Both the position numbers and the translations under genes were made by a program. From CALOCY01 sp942491975 (lineage in GTDB: Bacteria > Bacteroidota > Bacteroidia > Bacteroidales > Prolixibacteraceae): a DNA stretch of 64,000 nt. The stretch lies in assembly GCA_942491975.1 (NCBI GenBank), contig CALOCY010000004.1, positions 1,116,001 through 1,180,000 on the forward strand, given 5' to 3'. Under the pieces are notes generated by a model. That model made no database searches, was not told where the DNA came from, and was given only the letters and a program-made list of their open reading frames with translations. Positions 17,554-27,608 of the stretch are shown here, piece by piece. Within the stretch, counting starts at the first letter, position 1. Each line of letters begins with the position of its first letter.

Positions 17554-20500
17554 ATGAGCGAAGCAGAAATCGTAACCATCAATACCGAAGCCCCCGAAGA
17601 GCCGGGCATGGATTACAACCTATTACGCGAAGAAGGCCTGGAACACCTCCAGGAACTGGCAGGCAAACTATGGACAGACTACAACAGCCACGATCCCGGG
17701 GTAACCATGCTGGAGCAACTCTGTTATGCCCTTACCGACCTGAGCTACCGTACCGGTTATGAAATGCCCGATTTGCTGGCCGTAACAGAAGGCGACCCCT
17801 ACAGTTGTCTCTATACACCCGCGGAAATACTCACCATCAAACCCGTCACCGTGGAAGACCTGCGCAAAGTATTGGTGGATATTGAAGGCATACAAAATGC
17901 CTGGATAGAACCCCTGGACTATCCCGACGACTATTTTTACCACGACAGCAAACAGCGGCTGCTTACCTTTGACCAACTGATTGATAATCCTGTTAAAACC
18001 AAAGGATTTTACCGGGTGTTGATCCAGAAAGACAAGGAAGAACCGGTGGCAGACAGCGTGTTGCAGCAACAGGTGGAAAAATGCATACAACGCAACCGCA
18101 AACTGGGCGAAGACTTCCGGGAAGTCCTCATACTTGATACCCAGGAAGTAGGCCTGAAAGCCACCATTGAAATCTCCGCGGTGGAAGATGCCGACCTGCT
18201 CATGGCACAGATATACCGCACAACAGCTGACTACATTGCCCCCTACATCCATTTCTACACCCTGGATGAAATGCTCAACAAAGGAAAACGTATCGACGAA
18301 GTCATGGAAGGCCCGGTATTGCAGCACGGCTTTATCGATACCGAAGAAATCAAACAACTCAACAAAAGGACAGACCTTCGTATCTCCGACATTGTACATG
18401 AGGTGATGAAGGTGGAAGGTGTGGAAGTCATCAGGGATGTCAGCCTGTACAGTGATGGGCTGGACATTGACTGGGTGCTCAACCTCGATCCCCGCAAAGC
18501 ACCCGAATTTGATGTGAAAAATACGGAAATCGTACTCGTGAAAGAAGACTTGGAGGTGGCCATTAATGAAGCACGGGTGCTTCAATTGTTTCACGACATG
18601 AAAGAGGATACCCAATATCCCGTGCTCGAAGAAAACGACAGGAACTACCTGTTGCCCGGGGGGGATTACCGCAACATTGAAAACTACTACCCGCTTCAAA
18701 ACTATTTCCCTTCCACCTATGGCGTGGGGGAAGCCGGCCTGGCTTCTGACAATCCCCAAAGAAAAGGACAGGCCAAACAGCTCAAAGCTTACCTCCTGTT
18801 TTTTGAACAGGTACTGGCCAACTATTTTGCACAAATCGCACACTTCAAAGAGTTGATGGATTTCAACAACCCCGACATCAAAACCTATTTTGCACAAACC
18901 CTTTCAGGTCTGCCGGGGTTGGAAGATTTACTGATAGACCCCGAAAATTACGAACAATGGCTCACATCTATCAGTGAAGATGAGGGCAGTTCCACAGCCC
19001 TGGATCGTAAAAACCGTTTCCTCGACCACCTGCTGGCACGCTTTTGCGAACAATTTACCGACTACTCCTTAATAGTCTATGGCTCCGTGGAAGGAGAATG
19101 GTACAGCCCGCCCGAAAAACAGGTCTATGACAAACAAACCCTCTTAAAAGAGTATCCTGAAAACAGTGCCGAACGTGCCAATGGGTTTGACTATACTTTT
19201 CCCAGTATGGATACCAACAACGTGCCGGGGATTGAAAAACGCCTTTCTAACCTGCTGGGCATACCACATTACCAAAGAAGAAGCCTGCTGGGGGATTTCG
19301 ACAATGTGGCAAATGCTATTGATCAGGTGTATACAGGGGCAGACGATAATACTGTGGAAAGTAAAAACATATACTACCTGCTTGACCGGGGCATTTACAA
19401 AAAGTACTATAAATACAATTCCGGTACCGGGAAAATAGAAATCCATAAAAAAGATACACTCCTTGTTGCTACCCCCCTTCTTTCCTCTGCTGTACAATTT
19501 TCCAACCCCGATGTACTGGCAATGACCATTGAAAGATACACCGCAGAAGAATACGGGGCAGCTGTAGACGGGCTTATTGCCCAATGGCAGCAATGGAACA
19601 GCGACCTGGAAGGCTTTTATACAACAGAACACGTGTTACTTTGCCCGCAATCGGCACAACAGGGAGGCTCTTTTTGGGAATACGCTTCTGAAATTACAGC
19701 CACCGAACGTTCAAAAATAGGCGATGGTGTACGCTGTACAGCACCCGGCCACAACCTTATGCACAACGAAGAAATAGAAATCTTTGATGCCGTTTATTAC
19801 GACGAAGCAAGTAGTAAAGATGTCACCGGGCCTTACAACGGTACTTACCGGGTCTATAATGTACAAAAAGACCATTTTGAAATAGAACATTTCGACATTA
19901 TGGGGCCTTCCAACCAGGGCAAATGGGTGCGGACAAGTATGTACAAAGAACCCTATTCCACACAGCTAAGTGTAATATTGCCCGACTGGCCCGCCCGCTT
20001 TAGAAACAGCGCCTTCAGGGAATTTATAGAACAGACCATCCGTCGCGAAACACCTGCGCACATGCAGGTCTATGTGCATTGGTTCTCCCGTTTTGACGAT
20101 GTCCCTGATGAAACCTGGACCACAGATGATACGAAAGCCTACATGGACAGGCTGATGATCCCATACAGTACAACCGATACACAACAGGATCTCCTGAACA
20201 AAATACCGCAGCAAACAGCTATGGAGCAATGGGAAGGTGACTACTTTCAATGGCTGGCAAAAAAGGCCATCGAAAGCGGGCAACCCGATGAAACCTGGAC
20301 ACAGGAAAACGTATTGGAATATATGCAATACTATGGCATGGAAATCCCGGGCAATGCATCTTTGTCAGAACTGTGCAATACAACCAGTGCCTTTATACAA
20401 TGTGTACAAAAATGGAACCTGCTCTACAAAAAAGGCACTCCCGATGCAACCTGGGGTGAAAAAGACCTCAGGGGGTTTATGGACATTTTTGGCATCGCGT

Positions 20501-22515
20501 ACCAGACAGGCGATGTACAACAAACACTGCTTACGGCCATTCACGACTTTGAGCAAAACTTCCAAAAATGGGACTTGCTCAAAAACACGGCTGAAATAAG
20601 TGAGGCATGGACAGCGGATGAACTCAGACAATGGATGGGCTTTTTCCAGCTGCCTGTTTTGTCAACAGACAACAAAACAGCTTTAGTGCAAAAAATAACC
20701 CTGTTCCAGGAAAACGCACGCCGGTGGCTCGATCAGGAAACATTTCCCGACAACAGTTGGACAGATGACCAGTTGAAACAATTGATGGATGATTTCAACA
20801 TCCCATACAACAGTACCCAAACCCGTGGGGACTGGCAGCAGGCCATTGTGCAATACGACCAGAATTGCCGTCGCTGGGTCTTGTGGTGTGTAGCCCAACC
20901 CGGGGCTGGTTGGACAACCGATGATTTAAAACAATACATGTCGGGGTTGGGTATCCAATGTCCTGATACCACTACGGTAGAAGCCTGTCTGGAGCAAATT
21001 ACATGGACCGAATACGGCTACCAAAAATGGGAGCTGCTAACAGGCGGGACCGACACATGGGTTTTCCCGGAAAACACTTCGAAATGGACCAAAGAGGAAC
21101 TCAGTCAATTTGCCGATGAATTTAACATCGGTTACAACGACAGCTACACGAAAACCCAACTGGTAACAGCGATTATTCAATTTGAACAGCAGGTGGCAAA
21201 ATGGCTCGACAGCAGCTCCAACAACCTGCAGTACCATGCCGGGAAACTGTTGGAATACATGAGAATGGGCAATACGCCCGCCCCCTATTCCCTGAACGAG
21301 GTGGGCACCATTCATTTCAATGCCAGTCAACGGATAGATATGGACAACTTTGATTTGGTCGATTCCGGGAACAGGGAAGCACTGGGCATTGCACCGGTAC
21401 AAACCATTGAAATGTGGATAAAACCGGACGCCATTGCAGCAGGAAACATGCAAAATTTATACAGTAAAAACATGGAACCTGTAGACAAAAGCGCGAAACC
21501 TGCAAATGAAGATATTATACTCAATACAAGCGAAGACGAGGATGGGAAACTCCAATACAACCTCACATACAATTATAATGGAGGTGAAATCGTATTTTTC
21601 GAAAATACCCCTACCGGTTACTGGACACATTTGGCCATTGTAAGGGAAGAAACACAAGTTTCCTTCTATATCAATGGCAAAGACACCAGGAAAAATTTAG
21701 AAATTACTCCGAGACAATTCGGTGAGTTAATCACTTTCTTTATGGGAGGGACAAATGACCAACCCTACAGTGGCCGGATGGCCGAATTGCGTATATGGGA
21801 AGAGGCAAAAGACCAGCAGTTTATCGACAACAACAAGTCTGCTTTCCTTACGGGAACAGAAGAGGGGTTAACGGGGTACTGGAAACTTGACGAAACCCTA
21901 GGCAATGTGGCCCTGGACAGCAGCCCCAATGCCAACCACGGCATTACGGCTCAATACCTGTCTGATCCGGAAATAGATGCCGGGCTTAACGTAGAACCCA
22001 ATCCGCCAACCATTGCTTACAAAGGAATCGCATCTGTTGAGGTACATGACAGTCAGTCGGACGCAGGTTACCAATTGCGTGACGACGGTGACAATTCGCA
22101 CTGGGGTGTCGCCAAAGAAGGCAACGAAGGAACACTCTCCTTTGAAGTAAACGGGTTGGAACGTACCAAAACATTCAATGTGCTGGCCGTCAAAACAACC
22201 AACCACCAGCTCGACGGGTTGGGGCAGGAACGGGTGCAATTGACCCAAACAGCCACCGTAGAAGTCAACCCCAAAACCGATTTGCTGGTAACCCCCCTTA
22301 GCATGAACATTGATCACAACGGTACAGCCACCGTACAGATAATGGGAATTCAAAAAGATGTCCTCTACCAGTTATACCATTACGATGGTGGAGAAATAGG
22401 TGACCCAACAGGAGATCCTGAACAAGGTGACGAAGGCGGTACAATTACATTGACTTCCGGCAATTTAGAAGAGGATACTAAATTATGCATTATAGCAACC
22501 AATATAGACAGTTAA
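17554..22515 (+). CDS. Baseplate protein (Afp12-like) fused to seven W-D-L repeats, a LamG lectin domain and a beta repeat
   Basis: This 1653-aa protein begins with the eCIS Afp12-type baseplate N-terminus (DYNLLREEGLEHLQELAGKL, WTDYNSHDPGVTMLEQLCYALTDLSYRTGYEMPDLL). That module runs to about residue 840. Residues about 848-1222 hold seven repeats of about 52 aa of the form W-T-x-D-x-L-x-x-x-M-x-x-x-x-I-x-Y, resembling Ish1/SAP-like helical repeats. A LamG (concanavalin-like) domain follows at about 1252-1468 (IEMWIKPD, WTHLAIVREE, VSFYINGKD, GYWKLDE). Two beta-sandwich repeats shared with the next gene end the protein. The repeats and lectin are probably outward-facing binding parts. The next gene starts 3 bases after this stop. 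Confidence 0.85.
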   Translation: MSEAEIVTINTEAPEEPGMDYNLLREEGLEHLQELAGKLWTDYNSHDPGVTMLEQLCYALTDLSYRTGYEMPDLLAVTEGDPYSCLYTPAEILTIKPVTVEDLRKVLVDIEGIQNAWIEPLDYPDDYFYHDSKQRLLTFDQLIDNPVKTKGFYRVLIQKDKEEPVADSVLQQQVEKCIQRNRKLGEDFREVLILDTQEVGLKATIEISAVEDADLLMAQIYRTTADYIAPYIHFYTLDEMLNKGKRIDEVMEGPVLQHGFIDTEEIKQLNKRTDLRISDIVHEVMKVEGVEVIRDVSLYSDGLDIDWVLNLDPRKAPEFDVKNTEIVLVKEDLEVAINEARVLQLFHDMKEDTQYPVLEENDRNYLLPGGDYRNIENYYPLQNYFPSTYGVGEAGLASDNPQRKGQAKQLKAYLLFFEQVLANYFAQIAHFKELMDFNNPDIKTYFAQTLSGLPGLEDLLIDPENYEQWLTSISEDEGSSTALDRKNRFLDHLLARFCEQFTDYSLIVYGSVEGEWYSPPEKQVYDKQTLLKEYPENSAERANGFDYTFPSMDTNNVPGIEKRLSNLLGIPHYQRRSLLGDFDNVANAIDQVYTGADDNTVESKNIYYLLDRGIYKKYYKYNSGTGKIEIHKKDTLLVATPLLSSAVQFSNPDVLAMTIERYTAEEYGAAVDGLIAQWQQWNSDLEGFYTTEHVLLCPQSAQQGGSFWEYASEITATERSKIGDGVRCTAPGHNLMHNEEIEIFDAVYYDEASSKDVTGPYNGTYRVYNVQKDHFEIEHFDIMGPSNQGKWVRTSMYKEPYSTQLSVILPDWPARFRNSAFREFIEQTIRRETPAHMQVYVHWFSRFDDVPDETWTTDDTKAYMDRLMIPYSTTDTQQDLLNKIPQQTAMEQWEGDYFQWLAKKAIESGQPDETWTQENVLEYMQYYGMEIPGNASLSELCNTTSAFIQCVQKWNLLYKKGTPDATWGEKDLRGFMDIFGIAYQTGDVQQTLLTAIHDFEQNFQKWDLLKNTAEISEAWTADELRQWMGFFQLPVLSTDNKTALVQKITLFQENARRWLDQETFPDNSWTDDQLKQLMDDFNIPYNSTQTRGDWQQAIVQYDQNCRRWVLWCVAQPGAGWTTDDLKQYMSGLGIQCPDTTTVEACLEQITWTEYGYQKWELLTGGTDTWVFPENTSKWTKEELSQFADEFNIGYNDSYTKTQLVTAIIQFEQQVAKWLDSSSNNLQYHAGKLLEYMRMGNTPAPYSLNEVGTIHFNASQRIDMDNFDLVDSGNREALGIAPVQTIEMWIKPDAIAAGNMQNLYSKNMEPVDKSAKPANEDIILNTSEDEDGKLQYNLTYNYNGGEIVFFENTPTGYWTHLAIVREETQVSFYINGKDTRKNLEITPRQFGELITFFMGGTNDQPYSGRMAELRIWEEAKDQQFIDNNKSAFLTGTEEGLTGYWKLDETLGNVALDSSPNANHGITAQYLSDPEIDAGLNVEPNPPTIAYKGIASVEVHDSQSDAGYQLRDDGDNSHWGVAKEGNEGTLSFEVNGLERTKTFNVLAVKTTNHQLDGLGQERVQLTQTATVEVNPKTDLLVTPLSMNIDHNGTATVQIMGIQKDVLYQLYHYDGGEIGDPTGDPEQGDEGGTITLTSGNLEEDTKLCIIATNIDS

Positions 22516-22518
22516 ACC

Positions 22519-25500
22519 ATGAGTGACCAAGTTAAATTAGATGCAGAAATTACGGTACAATTACGGCCCCGTATAGATGATATAACCTTGAGTTATGGGA
22601 ATTCCGCTGGTGACAATACCTCCATTGGTTACAATACCCACACAACAATATATGTTGAAAATATTCAGGAGGATGTAACCTACCAACTGTTTGTGGGCAC
22701 CACACCTTCCGGGGATTTTATCGCCCAACAAGGCGGGGACGAAAGTGAAACCATAGTACTGCCTACCGATGCATTGGGGACAGGGTTGACCGAAAACACC
22801 ACTTTTTGTGTATTGGCACTTAAAGAGGGCAATGGGCTAACGGCACTTGTGGGTACAATCACTGTCATTGTAAAACCGGATACCACTGTAGCCATAGAAG
22901 CTATTCCTTTGCTGATCGATTATAATAGCACTTCCAATATACAGGTAGCGGCAAGTCAGCTAAATGTGGGGTACCGGATACAAGGATATGATGATGACTG
23001 GGTGGAAGGTAATGGCAGGGAAATAGACTTGGCCACAAAATCTTTACAGGAAAATGAACAATTTCATGTAGAAGCCATTAACCTTGAAGATACTGATCCT
23101 GATGGGATTGTGGAAATAGAGGGTGATGCTACTGTGGAAGTACGCCCCAATCCGAAAGTAGCCATTACAATCCCTGATTTAAATGAACAAGATCCCGGAG
23201 CAGACAACGATAATCCCGAAAACCCGCTTAAAATAGCCATAGTGGTATGCAACAGGGCATTAACGGTTCACATAGAGGCCCCGCAGGCAGGTATTACCTA
23301 TCAGTTGTGGCGGAATGGTATGGTAGAAGGCAGTTCTCAGGATGGGGAAACATATACCATGCAATCCGACCCTTTGGATAGCAACACCTCTTTCCAGATT
23401 TTGGCCACCAAAGAGGAAGGAGAGCAGGACAACTATACCCTGTTAACCGATACGGTAAACTTGGAAATAGAAGAGCAGGTAAGCCTCGTTGACAATCTGG
23501 TCTATTATGGTGATAATGCACAGGTAAATATAAAAGCCAGTGAAAATGATAAAACCTATACCCTATACCGGGAGGGAGAAGAGGTTGGAGATGATAACCA
23601 ATCGGGTAATGATGCTGCTGTACCAGATGGTACCATAACATTAGCAACCACAGAATTGAAGTCCGGTACAGACATACATGTAACCCAGCATGAAACGGAT
23701 AATGAAGAAGGTACGGTTTTGACCATTGCTCAATTTACCGTAGATGTAACCGACCGTATTGTGGTTGAACCCTCTTCTATGCCATACAATGGTAGTGCTG
23801 TAGTTAAAGTAGCATTGCCTGTAGCCGGTGCAACTTACCAGTTACGATACGATGAGGATAATACGCCCTATGACGGGGATTCTTCTATTGACGAGGACGG
23901 ACTCATTGAATTACCTGTTGAGGGATTGACAGCAACAACAATGTTCAACGTACTCGAAACCTTAAGCGACAGTACGGAAGAGGAGCTGGAACCGGTAATA
24001 AAAATAGAGGTCATGGACGAGGTCAGCCTCGAACAGGATTCCATTCTCTACAACACTCCTGCGGTCATCTTTGTTTGCGATAGTGCTAACGGTACGACAT
24101 ATACCTTATCTTCAGATATCAATGAATCCATAGATTTTGACCCTGTCTTTGATACTGAAACGAAAGTAATGACCCTGACCACCACAAGTTTGTTGGACAC
24201 AGGAACACATGAAATTACTGTATCGAAGGAGGGTAATCAAATAGGCGATCCTGTTGAACTAACAGTAGGTGAGCGTGTAACGGCTGCTTCCCCTATTGAA
24301 CACGGTAGCCAGGCGATTATTCAAATAGCGGCTACCTTACCTGATGGAGAGGATAACTATACATTGCATGAGCAAGATCAGGTAGAAATAGTACCAACAG
24401 AGTATAATTACGATGCAGATACGGAAATAACTACTTTAACGACCATTGGAGACCTGACAACAACACAAATTTATGAGGTAAAAGAGGATGGGAATGTTAT
24501 CGGGACAGGTATTGAAATAGTAGTTGCTAAGCGTGTAACTGCTAGTCATCCAATTAGTTATTATGCAGAAGCGGTGATCCATGTTGCGGTCACAGATGAA
24601 AGTAACACCTACGAATTATACATAGACAATACACTTATAGGTGGACCTGTGCCTGGCAACGGCGGAACCTTGGAGTTAACCTCAGCCCCCTTGCGGGAAA
24701 CAACAACATTTAAAGTAAAGGAGAATGGTGCATTTATAGCAGATAATGAAGTTACCGTAACATTAGCCCCCCAGGCCTATGCCGACCCCGCAGAAGTACC
24801 CTACAACAGCAATGATACAGCCACCATTGTGATTTTGTCCCCTGAACCTGATATGGAATACTATGCCAAAAATAATGACGGCAAAGAATATGAACAAGAC
24901 GGAATACCCGAAGAAGGAGAGGACGTTATTATCTCTATTACCGACCCACTCACACAAAGCACTGTTTTTGAAGTCTATAAAAGACCAGAGGGATCCATCG
25001 ATGATGGTGAAAAGTTGGATGGTGATGTAAGGATTGTGGTCATCCACCAGATCATAGAAGAAACCATAGAGATCGATTACGATGGCCCGGCCTTTATCAG
25101 GGTGGGGGCCAGCCATGCACCTATAGACAATATTGATGATGATGGAAACCCGGAGGATGTTGACTACTATTTGCGGCTGGATGCAGATAATACTGTTGTA
25201 GGTACTAAACAAATTGGTGACGGAGGGGAATTGACCTTTCAAACAGATCTTATTGAAGAAGACACCCTTTTTAACATCTTTATTGATAAAAATACCAGCG
25301 AAGAAAACGAGGAATTCCGGGTATGGGTAAGAAGAAAAGCATCTGTCCCGGTTGACATAAGCACGCAGGGACCTGCCATGGTAAGTTATGATGATACAGC
25401 CACTGTGGTACTTCAAACACCTGATATACCTGATGCAACCAAAATTTACGAAATACTCAATAATACAGGAACTACACTTGTGGGGCCTGTAGAAGGTAAT

Positions 25501-27453
25501 GACGGCGAAATAGAGTATACTACCGCTGCATTAGCAACGGATACCCATTATATAGGCAGGGCTAGCGAACCTGTTACAACAGATGAAAATGGGGCAGTGA
25601 TCCGTATAACAGCATTCCTGAGCAGGCAAACTGTAATGACGGGCCGTCTGAAATTTTACGGCACCTATCATTTTATAGAATTTGGTACAAATCCATTATT
25701 ACAAATTACCGGCGACCAAACCATTGAAATGTGGGTCAAAGCTGCCACTCCGGGTACCGGCGAACAAATCCTTTACGACAAAGCCCGTACCGGTGAAGGG
25801 ACAACCGCCATAAATGATGGTGGCATACCCGAATACCATTGTGGAGATGCCGATGAGGTATTCCCCGCAGGTACTTCTTCAATAGCCGAATGGACACATT
25901 TGGCAGTAGTACGTACAGGTACAAATGTACAATGGTATCTCAATGGAGTGGTCGATGGAACGTTGGGTACTTTGGCCGGAACCATTGGGGGCACTACTGA
26001 TGGCGCACGTATTGGTGCCGAAAAAACAGCAGACTTACACGGCCTGGAACACTGCTTCAACGGCCTCATAGCCGAAGTACGGATATGGGATACTGATAGA
26101 ACAGATTATATAAGCGATTGTATGAACAAACGTTTGGAAGGTGCCGAAATAACGGAAAACCTGGTTGCTTACTGGAAATTGGACGAAAATGAGGGGACTG
26201 TAGCTGGGGATTCTTCAGGAAATAGCATACAAGGGACTATAAACGGTGCCAAATGGGATGATGGTACAGAAATTAATGTCCACCATGTTATAGAAAAAGA
26301 AATCACCATAGATGAGGCTATGCCAGTGGCAGTAAGTGTTGGGGAAAGCATTGCAGGTACAGATTATCAATTATTGTTTGCTGAAGATGATAGTGAGGCA
26401 AGTGGAGCTTTTACGAGCAATGGAGGTATCCTTACATTGGTAACAGATAGTGAAATTACGGCAACCACCCGCCTTACAGTAAAAACTACATCCGGCGAAG
26501 AAGTGGGTACCGTACCGGTTACCAAAACAGATACTCCTGTTATTGATACCGAAATAGAAGGTCTGGCCATGATTACCTATGGAGATGATGCTGGCATAAT
26601 TGTTACAGCTACCAACGGGACCATATGTGAATTGTGTGATGAAACCTATAGGGGCATTACGAGTGGCACTGTAAGTAGCAGCACTATTACGTTAACTATT
26701 CCTGCTATTGAGCTTACCGAAGACAGCCATTTTATTGTCAGGACCAAACAAAGTGAGGGGCAAACAGTCTATATCACCAAAGCGCCCCTTATTATGGTGG
26801 GGCTATTGAGTTTTGATCATACAGATGATGTAAACAAAAATAATGTAGCCATAGCTGACAATGATATTTTTCATTTTGCGCCTGAGCAGGACTTTACCGT
26901 TGAAGCTTGGATAAAGCCGACATCATCACTATCAACCGCTCCACGCATCGTATCTAACAGGACAGGTCAGGGAGGAGTTAAAGGCTTTGATGTTTATTTG
27001 CCCAACGATAATATCCAAATTTATATCGAAGATTCGGGAGCATCAGGTAAAAGATTAGAGGCACATAATTTCTTTCCTGATCAATGGCAGCATATTGCTA
27101 CTGTATTCAGAAGAACAACGCTCATTGAAGTGTATCTCAATGGAGACGATCCAAGAACATTGCCTTTTACAGAAACTCCTACGGTAACTTTTAGCACTCC
27201 CCTATGTTTTATGTCAGACATCAATGCAGATTATCGTTGCTCAGGGGTATTAAGCGAGGTTCGTATATGGGACAAGGCTCTTTCACAAGAAGAAATCATA
27301 AAAAATAAAGACATCCGCCTTAACGGAGACGAGGATGGGTTAATCGGCTATTGGAAACTGGATGAAAGAACCGGCAGCACAGCTACCGACACGACCATAA
27401 ATGACAATGATGGAACAATTACGGGAGCTGAATGGTTAAATGAAGAAGTATAA
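22519..27453 (+). CDS. Giant lectin/beta-repeat adhesin-like protein of the eCIS locus
   Basis: This 1644-aa protein has no signal peptide, so it acts inside the particle and is not exported alone. Most of it is a tandem array of roughly 75-90-aa beta repeats marked by a short Tyr-Asn/Gly strand and YQL or YTL strand (MPYNGSAVVKVALPVAGATYQL, ILYNTPAVIFVC, IEHGSQAIIQIA, ISYYAEAVIHVA). Two LamG-like domains are visible, at about residues 1040-1240 (TIEMWVKA, WTHLAVVRTG, VQWYLNG, LVAYWKLDE) and 1430-1640 (FTVEAWIKP, WQHIATVFRR, LIGYWKLDE). It starts 3 bases after the previous stop, so the two are co-translated. The expected role is a long receptor-binding fibre; direct evidence is absent. Confidence 0.8.
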   Translation: MSDQVKLDAEITVQLRPRIDDITLSYGNSAGDNTSIGYNTHTTIYVENIQEDVTYQLFVGTTPSGDFIAQQGGDESETIVLPTDALGTGLTENTTFCVLALKEGNGLTALVGTITVIVKPDTTVAIEAIPLLIDYNSTSNIQVAASQLNVGYRIQGYDDDWVEGNGREIDLATKSLQENEQFHVEAINLEDTDPDGIVEIEGDATVEVRPNPKVAITIPDLNEQDPGADNDNPENPLKIAIVVCNRALTVHIEAPQAGITYQLWRNGMVEGSSQDGETYTMQSDPLDSNTSFQILATKEEGEQDNYTLLTDTVNLEIEEQVSLVDNLVYYGDNAQVNIKASENDKTYTLYREGEEVGDDNQSGNDAAVPDGTITLATTELKSGTDIHVTQHETDNEEGTVLTIAQFTVDVTDRIVVEPSSMPYNGSAVVKVALPVAGATYQLRYDEDNTPYDGDSSIDEDGLIELPVEGLTATTMFNVLETLSDSTEEELEPVIKIEVMDEVSLEQDSILYNTPAVIFVCDSANGTTYTLSSDINESIDFDPVFDTETKVMTLTTTSLLDTGTHEITVSKEGNQIGDPVELTVGERVTAASPIEHGSQAIIQIAATLPDGEDNYTLHEQDQVEIVPTEYNYDADTEITTLTTIGDLTTTQIYEVKEDGNVIGTGIEIVVAKRVTASHPISYYAEAVIHVAVTDESNTYELYIDNTLIGGPVPGNGGTLELTSAPLRETTTFKVKENGAFIADNEVTVTLAPQAYADPAEVPYNSNDTATIVILSPEPDMEYYAKNNDGKEYEQDGIPEEGEDVIISITDPLTQSTVFEVYKRPEGSIDDGEKLDGDVRIVVIHQIIEETIEIDYDGPAFIRVGASHAPIDNIDDDGNPEDVDYYLRLDADNTVVGTKQIGDGGELTFQTDLIEEDTLFNIFIDKNTSEENEEFRVWVRRKASVPVDISTQGPAMVSYDDTATVVLQTPDIPDATKIYEILNNTGTTLVGPVEGNDGEIEYTTAALATDTHYIGRASEPVTTDENGAVIRITAFLSRQTVMTGRLKFYGTYHFIEFGTNPLLQITGDQTIEMWVKAATPGTGEQILYDKARTGEGTTAINDGGIPEYHCGDADEVFPAGTSSIAEWTHLAVVRTGTNVQWYLNGVVDGTLGTLAGTIGGTTDGARIGAEKTADLHGLEHCFNGLIAEVRIWDTDRTDYISDCMNKRLEGAEITENLVAYWKLDENEGTVAGDSSGNSIQGTINGAKWDDGTEINVHHVIEKEITIDEAMPVAVSVGESIAGTDYQLLFAEDDSEASGAFTSNGGILTLVTDSEITATTRLTVKTTSGEEVGTVPVTKTDTPVIDTEIEGLAMITYGDDAGIIVTATNGTICELCDETYRGITSGTVSSSTITLTIPAIELTEDSHFIVRTKQSEGQTVYITKAPLIMVGLLSFDHTDDVNKNNVAIADNDIFHFAPEQDFTVEAWIKPTSSLSTAPRIVSNRTGQGGVKGFDVYLPNDNIQIYIEDSGASGKRLEAHNFFPDQWQHIATVFRRTTLIEVYLNGDDPRTLPFTETPTVTFSTPLCFMSDINADYRCSGVLSEVRIWDKALSQEEIIKNKDIRLNGDEDGLIGYWKLDERTGSTATDTTINDNDGTITGAEWLNEEV

Positions 27454-27465
27454 AATAAAAAAAAG

Positions 27466-27597
27466 AAAAACCACAAAGTTCACAAAGGCTTGCCCTGAGA
27501 GCTTGTCGAAGGAAAAAAACCACGGAGTACACAAAGAAAAAGCAAAGAACTCTGTGCGTTCTGTGGTTAAAATAATTTTTTGTGGTTAAAGGAAAAA
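27466..27597. repeat. Dispersed repeat family 2, copy 3
   Basis: This unit contains AACCACAAAGTTCACAAAGG, an AACCACGGAGTACACAAAG arm and a facing GAACTCTGTGCGTTCTGTGG arm, then TTTTTTGTGGTTAAAGG. It has the same imperfect-palindrome layout as the other copies, and occupies almost the whole gap between the adhesin-like gene and the tape-measure gene. Confidence 0.7.
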
Positions 27598-27608
27598 TGA
27601 AGCAATAA

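Noticed and set aside
17668..18897. Minus-strand ORF (409 codons) opposite the baseplate/lectin fusion
   Set aside because: It is an antisense shadow; it is rich in Val/Phe/His and has no start context or neighbours on that strand.
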